Positions 8,083 through 19,301 of a stretch of DNA of 57,759 nucleotides are shown one piece after another; within the stretch, counting starts at the first letter, position 1; every line of letters begins with the position of its first letter. The stretch is taken from the NCBI GenBank assembly GCA_944321875.1, contig CALUMX010000019.1:1-57759 (forward strand), in the 5' to 3' direction. Below the pieces are notes generated by a model. The model made no database searches. It saw only the letters and a list, made by a program, of their open reading frames with translations, and had not been told where the DNA came from. The translations under genes and the position numbers were made by a program. The stretch is from an uncultured Muribaculaceae bacterium. GTDB lineage: Bacteria > Bacteroidota > Bacteroidia > Bacteroidales > Muribaculaceae.

Positions 8083-9145
8083 GCGCAACATAATCATCAC
8101 CGGCGGCGCCGGATTCATCGGCAGCCACGTCGTACGGCTTTTCGTTACGAAGTATCCGGAATACCGCATCATCAACGTCGACAAACTCACCTATGCCGGC
8201 AATCTCGCCAATCTGGCCGATATTGAGGACCGCGAGAACTACGTTTTCGTAAAAGCCGACATCTGCGATTTCGAGAAAATGCAGGAAGTGATGGCCGCCT
8301 ACAATGTGGACAGTATCATCCACCTTGCCGCAGAAAGCCACGTGGACCGCTCCATCAAGGACCCGTTTACGTTTGCTCGCACCAATGTGATGGGAACGCT
8401 CAGCCTCCTGCAGGCTGCCAAATGCCGCTGGGAATCACTTCCGGAAGGCTATGAGGGTAAACTCTTCTACCACATCTCAACCGACGAGGTATACGGCGCA
8501 CTGCAATTTGACGGCACGCTCTTTACGGAGACAACCAAATACGACCCGCACAGTCCCTACTCCGCATCCAAAGCGAGCAGCGACCACTTCGTACGCGCTT
8601 TCCACGACACCTACGGCATGCCGACCATCGTGACCAACTGTTCCAACAACTACGGTCCGTATCAGTTCCCTGAGAAACTGATACCGCTGTTCATCAACAA
8701 TATCCGCCACCGCCGTCCGCTTCCTGTCTACGGCAAGGGAGAGAACGTGCGCGACTGGCTCTATGTCGTTGACCACGCACGCGCTATCGACGTGATTTTC
8801 CACAAAGGAAAAGTAGCCGAGACCTACAACATCGGCGGTTTCAACGAATGGCGCAACATCGACATCGTGAAGGTAATCATCAAGACAGTCGACCGCCTGC
8901 TCGGCAACCCGGAAGGCGCGTCGCTCGACCTCATCACCTATGTGACTGACCGCAAAGGTCACGACCTGCGCTATGCCATCGACTCCACCAAACTCAAGAA
9001 CGAACTGGGCTGGGAACCCTCATTGCAGTTTGAAGAAGGCATCGAGAAAACCGTACGCTGGTATCTCGACAACCAGGAATGGATGGACAACGTAACCTCC
9101 GGTAACTATCAGAGCTACTATGAGGAAATGTACGGCAAACGATAA
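8072..9145 (+). CDS. rmlB: dTDP-glucose 4,6-dehydratase
   Basis: Converts dTDP-glucose to dTDP-4-keto-6-deoxyglucose, the second step of the pathway. 357 residues, with NAD-binding TGGAGFIGSH, HLAAESHVDRSI, STDEVYG and the catalytic YSASKASSDH. It is the last gene of the operon, whose order is A-C-D-B. A strong terminator follows, and with it the set is complete: no other gene is needed to make the activated sugar. Confidence 0.97.
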   Translation: MEFKRNIIITGGAGFIGSHVVRLFVTKYPEYRIINVDKLTYAGNLANLADIEDRENYVFVKADICDFEKMQEVMAAYNVDSIIHLAAESHVDRSIKDPFTFARTNVMGTLSLLQAAKCRWESLPEGYEGKLFYHISTDEVYGALQFDGTLFTETTKYDPHSPYSASKASSDHFVRAFHDTYGMPTIVTNCSNNYGPYQFPEKLIPLFINNIRHRRPLPVYGKGENVRDWLYVVDHARAIDVIFHKGKVAETYNIGGFNEWRNIDIVKVIIKTVDRLLGNPEGASLDLITYVTDRKGHDLRYAIDSTKLKNELGWEPSLQFEEGIEKTVRWYLDNQEWMDNVTSGNYQSYYEEMYGKR

Positions 9146-9165
9146 TTACGGCAAATAAAACAAAA

Positions 9166-9206
9166 GCAGAGAGGGCATCGGAAATTCCGATGCCCTCTCT
9201 CTGTTT
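9166..9206. terminator. bidirectional terminator between rmlB and the convergent C10 peptidase gene
   Basis: CAGAGAGGGCATCGGA with TCCGATGCCCTCTCTCTG around an AAT loop. TTTT follows on the plus strand and AAAACAAAA precedes it, giving a T-run on the minus strand. It serves both converging units. Confidence 0.85.
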
Positions 9207-9252
9207 TCTGAATGTTGCTTCAATTCATCCTGTAATAATTCACAAGAAAATT

Positions 9253-11775
9253 TTACAGGGCAGCAACCTTACATACCGTTACAGAACCGTCAACGAAGGT
9301 CACCTTTACCAGACAAATTCCGGCATTGATTCCATCCAATACCATCTGCAGCTGACCTGCGCCTGCCTCCGCCGAACGAAGAACGACACCATCAAGGCTG
9401 AACACCTCTACGACTGCACCCGGTTCCAATCCCTGAACGCACAAAGAACGGCCGTTAGCCCATGCTGAAACCGAACGTTCATACGCGTTGTTAACGCCCG
9501 AATAGTCTCCCACCGAGAATACACACGAGTTATCCTCGCCTTCAATACGCTGCATCACTCCGTTCACACGATATTTGAGATAAGCCGTATAAGCTCCATC
9601 CGGCATATTCTCAAATACAGAAGTCATCCCGGAAATGACCTTCTCTTTCTCAGCGCCAGCTTCCACATAAAACTCATTGCTCTCAAGTATCTTGAACTCA
9701 TCAGGCTGTGATGCATCATTGCTGACAGCCCAAAGCTCAAACGTTCCCTCATAAGGATTAATCGCAAGATAAGAGCATTTTGCAGAAACCCACACGCTCG
9801 ACTTTTCCGTTACCTTCTCAGGGGAAAAAGTCAACGGTTCCGTCAACACAACAAATTCATGGTCCGGCTTGGCCTTAATCTCAATTTTACAAAGATTCTT
9901 TTCAGCGATAGGACTATACACGCCTCCATCTTTGAGACAGAAATGCACCTTATAGGTACCGGCTGATAATTTCCAAACCGGGAAATCGACCATCACAGTC
10001 GCACCGCCATACACTTCTACTGACTTAGCATAAAAATAGCCCATTCCAGGATAGGAAGCCGTATTCACATAAGGAGCATAATCCGTCAAACCTGTCTCAT
10101 CCACTGCTTCTGGAACCAATGCCAGGAACACGTTCTCTCTCGCATAATACTTGTCTCCTAAATTGCGGAACCGCACGGACAACTCACCTGCCATCTGCTC
10201 ATAAATCCCAGATGCCTGAACATCGTCCAACTCGATACCTTTCGACATATCAGCATCATCCAGAGTCGCCGATACCGTTCCGTCGGGAGCGATTGTAACC
10301 GTACCTCTATCGGCAAAATCTCCGAGATTAAAGGCCTCAACACCTTCGTTCGATTGATTGACAAATCTAAAACGATAAGTTCCGGGGGCCTTCCCTGTAA
10401 GATTCAGAGTACCGCTTAAATCATCACCGCTGATAAATGCGCCCGGTCGTATGTCAGAAAGCACACCTGAAAACGAAAGAGCCTGTACCTCACCGTTTTC
10501 CCATTCAATTGACGGGGTGATGCGCCGTGTCTCATATCCGTTGTTTATAATTCGCTTAAACGAGACAACCAAAACGTTCTCATAAGACGAAACCTGCAGG
10601 TTCTCCACATCAAACATCTGGATAGGCTGTTTTCCTTCATCCTCCGATGTCCGTGGACGGATACCGGTCAGGATTCCCTGATTCATAAAGTATCCCGTAT
10701 TGTCACCTCCGCCGGTTCCGATACTTTCTGGAGCAAGGATGTCTATATCAAAATAGCCGTTGTAAGCTCCATTCCATCCCCAATTGATATGCACAAAATT
10801 ATTGGTGTCAATACCGTCGCAGACAAATGAGTGACCTGAACTATATGCCGTACTGCCTGAATAATTCAGAGGACGGCCTTCCTTCAGCTCTTTCCGTATC
10901 AATTCAATCCAAGTCTTGCTCGAATACAACGAGCGGTGATAGAATCTGCCCGGAGCATATTTAAAATACTTGAAGATGGCATTCGTCAGCAATATCGTAT
11001 TGGCGGAACTCTCATACTGTCCATAATCCATTCCGACAGCATATCCGCAATCGCGCATCAGCGTAGCTACGGCAGTTGCCTGCTCCTCCGTGAACTCGGG
11101 AACGGGATTTCCCTGGCCGTCCAGTCCGTATGTGTAGGAGTCAAGCATTTTATCCCAGGCATATTTATAGGAAGACAAATCAATCTTCTCATTTTCAAAC
11201 TCGATAACGCCCTCTCCCTGCTCCGGCCAATTATAATAACGCATAATCTGAGCAATCGAAGTGGCGACACAACCTGTCGGACTGTTATTCGGACACAACT
11301 CGTTGAACGGAGCATTCTGCCCCCAGTTAACCTTCAACAGCGGAAGGACAGCCTCACCCTGCTCCTCTCCGGAAGTGGCATTCGGACTGCGGCGTCCGGC
11401 TCTCACATCCCTCACATATGCACCATAAGCATCCAGCCATGCCTTCATCGCCGAAGGAATGGGCTTTCCGTCACTCACCAACGCTTCGTGAGAATAGGCC
11501 GCTATCGGCGTCAGCGAATCCTCGCCGGAAACCACGACAAAACCCGCCTTTTCCGAAGACGTAAAAATGAAATATTCCTCATTTTAACTGTCGGGAGCAG
11601 TCGAAACAGCACTTCTGACCAAACGTAAAGACGGCAAGCCGTGGCTAAGCTCTGTCTTATCGATATCAAAAAATCTGCGTGCCACTTCCTCTGCCTCTGC
11701 TTTCGACACCGGAAGAGCCCATGCGGAGGTCACCTCCAACGCAGATAGCGCCAGAACAACAATTTTCTTATTCAT
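9253..11775 (-). pseudogene. C10 (streptopain-type) cysteine protease, interrupted by an in-frame TAA
   Basis: From ATG at 11775 the frame encodes a signal peptide (MNKKIVVLALSALEVTSAWA), a SpeB-type propeptide (KAEAEEVARRFF) and then TAA at 11586-11584 (codon 64). The same frame continues with NEEYFIFTSS...FVVVSGEDS, the normal end of the propeptide motif, to 9253. Codon 169 is the likely nucleophile Cys (SPTGCVAT) and codon 315 the His (SSGHSFVCDGID), followed by FVHINWGWNG. Several beta domains and a T9SS-like tail (VEVFSLDGVVLRS, GICLVKVTF) follow. One change (for example CAA, GAA or TAT to TAA) explains the break; everything else looks intact. It is downstream of an ABC-F and a Dabb gene. 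Without read-through only a short secreted peptide would be made. Confidence 0.8.
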
Positions 11776-11795
11776 TGCGAAACTATTTTAACTCT

Positions 11796-11840
11796 AAAAA
11801 AATCGGCAAACCATAGGAGAACTATGAGTTGCCGATTCCT
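11796..11840 (-). terminator. terminator between the Dabb gene and the C10 peptidase gene
   Basis: On the minus strand AATCGGCAA and TTGCCGATT, extended by CTCATAG/CTATG, form a hairpin followed by TTTTTTT. The ATG of the peptidase gene follows within 25 bases and I see no clear promoter in between, so the peptidase gene may depend on read-through. Confidence 0.8.
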
Positions 11841-11863
11841 CAAAAAATCTTTTGTATTTCTAC

Positions 11864-12157
11864 TTAGCAATTATAGTCGACACAAGCGCGGTTTTCCTTA
11901 TGGTCTGCGATAATTGCAGCAGCGGCCACATGCGCCGGATGCTTGGCATAGACTTCCACATCCTCCATCTTGTCAACAACCGCTGTCAAGACCAAATCCC
12001 ACGATTCTGCCGGATTCTCGTTAATACCCACCTCGATGGAACGAAGCACATCGATTTGCTCTGGAAGGGCATCGAGAGCTGCCTTGAATTTTCTCGCTAC
12101 CTCAAGACGAACTTCCGGCTCTCCCTTCAACTTGAAAGTTACAATATGTTTTACCAT
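11864..12157 (-). CDS. Dabb (stress-responsive A/B barrel) domain protein
   Basis: A 97-residue protein covering a single Dabb (PF07876) ferredoxin-like domain, starting MVKHIVTFKLKG and with the usual HPAHVAAAAII helix near the end. Members dimerise into an alpha/beta barrel; most bacterial ones have no assigned reaction. It lies 29 bases after the ABC-F gene on the same strand and probably shares its transcript. No signal peptide, so it should be cytoplasmic. Confidence 0.85.
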   Translation of the reverse strand: MVKHIVTFKLKGEPEVRLEVARKFKAALDALPEQIDVLRSIEVGINENPAESWDLVLTAVVDKMEDVEVYAKHPAHVAAAAIIADHKENRACVDYNC

Positions 12158-12186
12158 AAATATAGTTGTTTAAGATTATCCTCTGT

Positions 12187-13809
<1,623 letters not shown>

Positions 13810-13839
13810 TTAAAAAATATACCGTTCAAAATGAGTGTA

Positions 13840-13871
13840 CAAAGGTACGACTTTTTTGCCACTTTAACAAA
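13840..13871 (-). promoter_or_regulatory. promoter for the ABC-F gene
   Basis: On the minus strand TTTG, 20 bases, then TACCTTTG, a close match to the Bacteroidota consensus. It leaves a leader of about 30 bases before the ATG at 13803. Confidence 0.7.
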
Positions 13872-13879
13872 TCGATTTT

Positions 13880-15127
13880 TTAGAACTGGAATTGGGCCAT
13901 GAAGAGGAAACGATGGTTGTCAAGGCTGTGCAGGCTCACCGGCTTTGCCTCCTCTCCCAAGTCACCGTACCAGGCGCGCGTAAACGTATATTCAACGCCG
14001 AAACGCCAGTGCGGCAAATTGTAGGACAGCTCTGCCGAAGCCGTTGCCACCTTGTCGAGACCCTCGCCTACTCCCGTACCGAGCACACCCAGAACAGGCT
14101 CGTCGGTTCCATGGTTTTTCAGATAGCCAAGAAACAATCCCGGACGCCATTTCTTGCCATAAACCACATTCAGCCATGAAGAGCTGACCTTAACCGGGGC
14201 ATACGTCTGACTGCCGTTTTTGGGGTCGATACCCGTTATGGCATAACCGCCGACACCGCAACCCTGCGTAAAGTTCTGACCGAGGACAGTCTTGGCAGCC
14301 ACAAACCAGTTATCGTTTTTCCAACGCAAGTGAGCCTCGGCCGATACGGTCGTGATACGCTCATCAACCTTGTAAATCTTATCCTTCAACTGTGCCTCAC
14401 GGCGTGGCACAATAGACAACAAGTCCATTCCCACACCGGCCAGGAAACCGTTGCGCTCATAGTCGAGGTTCAATGCGAATTCCGGCACACATCCATGTTT
14501 CAGGAAGTTATAGCTTTTCATATAGCCTGTCTCGCCCGTAACATTGCTTTTCGGACCGACCGACGAGTATTGCGACTGCCACAACGCCGTCAGCTTCACG
14601 CGTAAATCGACAGGTGAGGCATAGGTAAAGGCCACCTGCGGAGCACGGCTGAACGGCTGGAACGGAGCACCTGTGTTCAGATTCAGCACTTGCGGCGACA
14701 CATCGCCGAAAAATGGATGCCACGCCTGTCCCATCAGCAAAGAAACATCCTTATAGGCCAGACGGAAATAAGCCTGACGCAAGCGAATGACGTAGAAAGT
14801 CGTACCGCCTCCACGGAAATCGACTTCCACTTTAGCCGCCGTTTTCACGCCTTTTCCGATTTCCGGACCAGTCACGTCAAGTCCGAGGCGCGTGTACATC
14901 GTATAGAAATTGCCTTCCGGATTGTCGTTCAAATCATTACCATTAGCATCCGGACGGACATCCAGAGGGTACATGTGGAACAGACCGTCCACCAATTCCG
15001 CATTCGAACGAGAATTGTAGAACAAATCCGTACGTATCTGCCCATAAAATTTATAACTGAAATTTTTCTGTTGCGCCACGGCAACCAAACTGCACATCAA
15101 AGCCAAACAGGCTACAAATTTCCTCAT
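13880..15127 (-). CDS. outer-membrane beta-barrel protein of unknown substrate
   Basis: About 415 residues, with a signal peptide (MRKFVACLALMCSLVAVAQQ) and many alternating amphipathic strands ending in an aromatic residue (FLFMAQFQF), the C-terminal signature of outer-membrane barrels. The mature start FSYKFYGQIRTDLFYNSR and the strand LRQAYFRLAY fit a porin-like family common in Bacteroidales and annotated as hypothetical. It stands alone, so neighbours give no substrate. An ATG five codons upstream (15142) is also in frame; I prefer 15127 because the signal peptide begins there. Confidence 0.75.
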   Translation of the reverse strand: MRKFVACLALMCSLVAVAQQKNFSYKFYGQIRTDLFYNSRSNAELVDGLFHMYPLDVRPDANGNDLNDNPEGNFYTMYTRLGLDVTGPEIGKGVKTAAKVEVDFRGGGTTFYVIRLRQAYFRLAYKDVSLLMGQAWHPFFGDVSPQVLNLNTGAPFQPFSRAPQVAFTYASPVDLRVKLTALWQSQYSSVGPKSNVTGETGYMKSYNFLKHGCVPEFALNLDYERNGFLAGVGMDLLSIVPRREAQLKDKIYKVDERITTVSAEAHLRWKNDNWFVAAKTVLGQNFTQGCGVGGYAITGIDPKNGSQTYAPVKVSSSWLNVVYGKKWRPGLFLGYLKNHGTDEPVLGVLGTGVGEGLDKVATASAELSYNLPHWRFGVEYTFTRAWYGDLGEEAKPVSLHSLDNHRFLFMAQFQF

Positions 15128-15154
15128 ATTGTTGTTTGTCAATTAATTTCCCGG

Positions 15155-15162
15155 CAAAGATA
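15155..15162 (-). promoter_or_regulatory. -7 element for the outer-membrane protein gene
   Basis: TATCTTTG on the minus strand, about 28 bases ahead of ATG 15127. The -33 region is T-rich (TTTTTATTTC) without a crisp TTTG. Confidence 0.5.
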
Positions 15163-15190
15163 TAAAGAATGTAAAAGAAATAAAAATTAT

Positions 15191-15357
15191 ACAAGCCAAG
15201 AAGTACCTCGGCATAGCCAAGCCCGAAAACTTCGTTTTCTGTTTGCCTCTGCTCTCGGCTTTCGCTATCTTTTCATAAGATAGGAGGCGCCTCGACATAC
15301 TCAAGCCTGAAAACTTCGTTTTCTGTTTGCCTCTGCCCTCGGCTTTCGCTATCTTTG
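15191..15357 (+). repeat. tandem 84-bp hairpin-promoter repeat, copies R3a and R3b
   Basis: Two copies offset by 84 bases (CCTCGGCATA at 15206, CCTCGACATA at 15290). Both hold the hairpin GAAAAC-TTC-GTTTTC followed by TGTTTG and 20 bases. The upstream copy ends TATCTTTTC, the gene-proximal one TATCTTTG. The ATG of the first glycosyltransferase is 22 bases past the intact -7 box, so copy R3b probably drives the three-gene cluster. Confidence 0.8.
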
Positions 15358-15379
15358 CACTAAATTAGAAACAAAGGCA

Positions 15380-16303
15380 ATGAAATTGAGCGTCATCATA
15401 CCCGTCTACCGCGTCGAGGCCTACCTCGACAAGTGCGTGCATAGTGTACTGTCTCAATCCTACTCGAATTTGGAAGTCATTCTCGTTGATGACTGCTCAC
15501 CCGACCGCTGTGGCGAAATCTGTGACAGCTACTTCCGAAAGGATAACCGTGTGAGGGTCGTTCACCGCCCGAAAAACGGAGGACTGAGCGCCGCCCGCAA
15601 TTCGGGTATCGAAGCCGCGACCGGCGAGCTGCTGACGTTCGTCGACTCTGACGATTCCATCACAGCCGATACCTACTCCGAAGCCATTGCCGTTCTCCTT
15701 GCCCACAAGACCGCCTGCGTGGAGTTTCCCGTACGGAAGGGAAACGGTAGCCCCGACGATTTACGCTATGTACCGTTTACGGGCAGCAACCGCACCGAGA
15801 CGTTCCACGACTGGTTTGCCCGACAGGGTTACGTCCGCAGCTATTCCTGCAATAAAATCTATACCCGCAGTCTGTGGGGCGACACACGCTTCCCGGAAGG
15901 CAAATTTTTTGAGGATCTCTACACGGTTCCTTATGTGCTGGAGCGTGCCGACCGAATTGCCACGACCGACAAGGGGGAATACTTCTACTTCGATGCCAAT
16001 CCCAACGCCATCACCAACACGCCATCACCCCGTAAGGCAAACGACCTTTTTGAGGCGACTACAAAATTGCTTTTCCACATGGAGCAAACCCGGGGAATGA
16101 CGGCCAACGACCTCTACCCGCTCTATATGGAAGCCGTCGACCGCAAAATCGACTGCATAAACGCAGGAGTGAACGTGACGCTTCCCGCACCGACATTCCG
16201 ATGGCGGTGTATTTTCACACCGGGGCAGACCGGCAAACGGCAGTTGAAGGCGTTACTGCTGAAGCTGTTGGGTAACCAAATGTATCACCTCTTCAAAAAA
16301 TAA
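15380..16303 (+). CDS. family 2 glycosyltransferase
   Basis: A 307-residue inverting GT2 (GT-A fold) that should transfer a sugar from a nucleotide donor onto a growing glycan at the cytoplasmic face. N-terminal SVIIPVYRVEAYLDKC and LVDDCSPD (donor base and sugar binding), GGLSAARNSGIEAA, then FVDSDDS as the metal-binding DxD motif near residue 95. No membrane segments. First of three adjacent sugar-transfer genes, three bases before the next. Donor and acceptor cannot be read from sequence; rhamnose is only a guess based on the rml operon 6 kb away. Confidence 0.9.
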   Translation: MKLSVIIPVYRVEAYLDKCVHSVLSQSYSNLEVILVDDCSPDRCGEICDSYFRKDNRVRVVHRPKNGGLSAARNSGIEAATGELLTFVDSDDSITADTYSEAIAVLLAHKTACVEFPVRKGNGSPDDLRYVPFTGSNRTETFHDWFARQGYVRSYSCNKIYTRSLWGDTRFPEGKFFEDLYTVPYVLERADRIATTDKGEYFYFDANPNAITNTPSPRKANDLFEATTKLLFHMEQTRGMTANDLYPLYMEAVDRKIDCINAGVNVTLPAPTFRWRCIFTPGQTGKRQLKALLLKLLGNQMYHLFKK

Positions 16304-16306
16304 CCA

Positions 16307-17281
16307 ATGACCGAGCCTTTCTCCATAAGTTTCATCATTCCCTATTATGAGTTGGGAAAAGACCTGCTCCTGAGAGCCATCGGGTCGGTGCTCGACCTAC
16401 GGCTGGAATGCGACTGGGAGCTGATTGTGGTCGACGACGGCTCCAAGCGGTTTCCGGCACGCCGATGGGTGGAAGCCTGCGGTGACTGCCGTATCCGCTA
16501 CGTCTGGAAAGAGAATGGCGGTCTTGGTCCTGCCCGCAACACGGGCGCGGAACTTGCCACTAAGTCCTACATCCAATTTCTCGATGCCGACGACTACCTG
16601 CTGGCCGACGGATTCCGACAAGCGGCAACGCTGACGGAAAAGGAGCGCCCGGACATTCTCTACTATCGCTACAAAATGACCTACGGCACAGGAAAAGAAA
16701 GCGTGCAGGCAGAAAAACAGACCTTTGTCGAGCGGTTTTCCTCAGGTGCGGAATACATGGCAACCCGCAACCTGCGAGGCAGCTCTACGCAAATGCTCGT
16801 ACGCCGGCATCTGGTCCAGACCACTCCGTTTGTCAACATCTATTTTGAGGATGAGCATTTCTCTCCCCGCCTTCTCCTGATTGCGGGCACGGTCATTGAC
16901 ACGAATTTCTACGGCTATGCCTACTATCAACGGCCGGGGTCGATTATCAACTCGACCATCGACGAGCAGAAGGCCATAAAACGATTCGGCGATATGCGCT
17001 TCATCATCCGCTCGATGATGGAACTCTGCGCACAACAGCAAGGTATCGCACACCAGGCTCTCAAACGCCGTATCGACCAACTTACGCTGGCGGCCGTCTA
17101 CCGGGCTCTGCAGGAAGCCCCCACACGGAAAATGCTGGACGACGAACTTCAGCAACTGCGCGCAATGGGATGCTACCCGCTCGCCAAAGCCAATTACTCA
17201 CCCCGCTACCGGCTCTTCCGTCTGCTGACCAACCGCAGCTGGAAAATAACGATAATGCGATTACTGCTGAGAAAACGATGA
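16307..17281 (+). CDS. family 2 glycosyltransferase
   Basis: 324 residues with SISFIIPYYELGKDLL, VVDDGS, GGLGPARNTGAELA and the DxD-type FLDADDYL near residue 93. A basic C-terminus (ITIMRLLLRKR) could give membrane association. Three bases separate it from the previous glycosyltransferase, and its TGA overlaps the ATG of the next gene by four bases (ATGA), so the three are probably translated from one mRNA. Substrates unknown. Confidence 0.9.
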   Translation: MTEPFSISFIIPYYELGKDLLLRAIGSVLDLRLECDWELIVVDDGSKRFPARRWVEACGDCRIRYVWKENGGLGPARNTGAELATKSYIQFLDADDYLLADGFRQAATLTEKERPDILYYRYKMTYGTGKESVQAEKQTFVERFSSGAEYMATRNLRGSSTQMLVRRHLVQTTPFVNIYFEDEHFSPRLLLIAGTVIDTNFYGYAYYQRPGSIINSTIDEQKAIKRFGDMRFIIRSMMELCAQQQGIAHQALKRRIDQLTLAAVYRALQEAPTRKMLDDELQQLRAMGCYPLAKANYSPRYRLFRLLTNRSWKITIMRLLLRKR

Positions 17282-18375
17282 GAGTACTACTGATTGGAGA
17301 ATACAGCAATGTCCATTGGACACTTGCCGAGGGCTTGCGACAGCTCGGCCACGAGGTCTGTGTCGTTTCCGACGGTGACAACTGGAAAAACTACCACCGC
17401 GACATCACGCTGAAACGCCGTTCGAACGGAAAGTGGGATTCCATCACCTATATGCTTTCGATAGCCCGTAACCTACGCCGGATGAAGGGTTTCGACGTGG
17501 TACAGATTATCAATCCCATGTTTTTCGAACTGAAAGCAGAACGGATGCGCCCGTTCTACGATTACCTGCGCCGTCACAACGGAAAGATGTTTCTGTGTGC
17601 TTTCGGCATGGATTATTTCTGGGTACACACCTGCCGGACGACCGACACCTTCCGCTACTCCGACTTCAATTTCGGCAACCGTCTCCGAACGGACGACATT
17701 GCCCTGCGTGAGGTGGAGGACTGGATAGGCACAGCCAAGGAGCTGCTCAACAAATACATTGCCGACAACTGCGACGGCATCGTGACCGGCCTTTACGAAT
17801 ACGATGCCTGCTACCGTCCGCATTACCCGGACAAGACGGAATTCATTCCCTTTCCCATCAATACCGACAGCGTAGTCCGTACGGCTCCCGCCGTAACCGA
17901 CAAAGTCAATTTCTTCATCGGCATCCAGAAAGTAAGAGGAAAATACAAGGGCACGGACGTAATGTTGCGCGCACTCGAACGCGTGGCAGAGCGGCACCGG
18001 GATACGTGTGCCGTTGTCAAGGCGGAATCCGTCCCCTATCCGGTCTATTGCCACATGATGGACAACAGCCATGTGCTGCTCGACCAGCTTTATTCCTACA
18101 CTCCTGCGATGAACGGATTGCTGGCCATGGCAAAAGGCCTTGTGCTCGTGGGTGGCGGAGAAGAGGAAAACTACCGCATTCTCAACGAGACAGAGCTTCG
18201 TCCCATCGTCAACGTCATCCCCGATGAGAGCGACGTGGAGGAGAAACTGGAACATCTGGCCGCTCATCCGGAAATCATCGGCCAACTGTCGGCCGACAGC
18301 CGCCTTTACATCGAGCGCCACCACGACTACCGCAAAGTGGCACAACGCTACGTCGATTTCTGGAACCGCCGGTAA
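17278..18375 (+). CDS. glycosyltransferase, GT-B fold (group 1/GT4-like)
   Basis: 365 residues starting MRVLLIGEYSNVHWTLAEGL, the N-terminal Rossmann strand of a GT-B enzyme. The central KVNFFIGIQKVRGKYKGTD begins the donor-binding half, with NSHVLLDQLYSYT and the loop ALAMAKG-type region (GLLAMAKGLVLVGGGEEE) near residue 290, as in GT4 enzymes. The frame is open farther upstream, but this ATG is chosen because it overlaps the previous stop (ATGA) and begins the fold. Last gene of the cluster, 34 bases before ispE, with no terminator seen between, so ispE could be cotranscribed. Confidence 0.85.
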   Translation: MRVLLIGEYSNVHWTLAEGLRQLGHEVCVVSDGDNWKNYHRDITLKRRSNGKWDSITYMLSIARNLRRMKGFDVVQIINPMFFELKAERMRPFYDYLRRHNGKMFLCAFGMDYFWVHTCRTTDTFRYSDFNFGNRLRTDDIALREVEDWIGTAKELLNKYIADNCDGIVTGLYEYDACYRPHYPDKTEFIPFPINTDSVVRTAPAVTDKVNFFIGIQKVRGKYKGTDVMLRALERVAERHRDTCAVVKAESVPYPVYCHMMDNSHVLLDQLYSYTPAMNGLLAMAKGLVLVGGGEEENYRILNETELRPIVNVIPDESDVEEKLEHLAAHPEIIGQLSADSRLYIERHHDYRKVAQRYVDFWNRR

Positions 18376-18409
18376 TTGCTGAAAAAACGAATAATCAACA
18401 ACAAAATAT

Positions 18410-19225
18410 ATGATACGCTTCCCCAACGCAAAAATCAATCTGGGTCTTTACATCGAGCGCCGGCGACCCGACGGCTATCACGACATATCCACCGTGTTCT
18501 ATCCCGTGCCGCTTTGCGACGTGGTAGAGGTTGTTCCCTCCGATGAGGTACGCCTTTTCACCTATGGCAACCCTGTCAATTGCCCGCCGGAGAAAAATCT
18601 CGTCATGAAGGCCTATCGTCTGCTGGCCGACGAATTCAATCTGCCGCCGGTCGACATCCATCTGCACAAGCACATCCCCGACGGAGCCGGACTCGGCGGC
18701 GGCTCATCGGACGCTTCATCGGTCCTCCTCATACTGCGTGAGCTTTTCAGCCTTCCGCTGAGCGACGAGGAACTGGCCGCACGCGCCGCCAAACTGGGTG
18801 CCGACTGCCCGTTCTTCATCTACAACCGTCCGATGGCGGCACGCGGAATCGGCGACCAATTCACACCAACTGAGGTAGACCTGAGCGGCAAATACATTGT
18901 CATAGTCAAGCCGGAAGTGTCAGTTCCGACAGCCGAAGCCTATGCCGGCGTGACACCGCGAGAACCGCAGGAAGCCGTCGAAAGCATCGTGGCCGACGAT
19001 ATTACCACATGGAAAGAAAGACTCGCAAACGACTTTGAATCAAGTATTTTCCCCAAGCATCAGACACTGGCCGACATCAAACAGTCACTCTATGATGCAG
19101 GGGCTGTCTATGCCGCCATGTCGGGTTCAGGGTCTGCCATTTTTGGCTTATTCGACAGTGACAAAATGGCAGACGCGTTTGCAGCCAAATGCAATCTGCC
19201 GTTTGTTTTCTCCCATAAATTATAG
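18410..19225 (+). CDS. ispE: 4-diphosphocytidyl-2-C-methyl-D-erythritol kinase
   Basis: A GHMP-family kinase that phosphorylates CDP-methylerythritol in the MEP route to isoprenoids. 271 residues; N-terminal FPNAKINLGLYIERRRPDGYH carries the conserved Lys and DGYH, and PDGAGLGGGSSDASS near residue 90 is the ATP-binding glycine-rich loop. A C-terminal AAMSGSGSAIFGLF is the third GHMP motif. Its presence shows that the organism uses the MEP pathway. Confidence 0.96.
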   Translation: MIRFPNAKINLGLYIERRRPDGYHDISTVFYPVPLCDVVEVVPSDEVRLFTYGNPVNCPPEKNLVMKAYRLLADEFNLPPVDIHLHKHIPDGAGLGGGSSDASSVLLILRELFSLPLSDEELAARAAKLGADCPFFIYNRPMAARGIGDQFTPTEVDLSGKYIVIVKPEVSVPTAEAYAGVTPREPQEAVESIVADDITTWKERLANDFESSIFPKHQTLADIKQSLYDAGAVYAAMSGSGSAIFGLFDSDKMADAFAAKCNLPFVFSHKL

Positions 19226-19301
19226 CAAACAACGATTGGCAAACTTTTTGATACACGGGTAAATAAATAATGTAATGTGGAAAATAAAAAAACGAAATAA
19301 A

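Noticed and set aside
9253..11775. Frameshift in the C10 protease
   Set aside because: Both parts are in the same frame; the only break is a single TAA codon.
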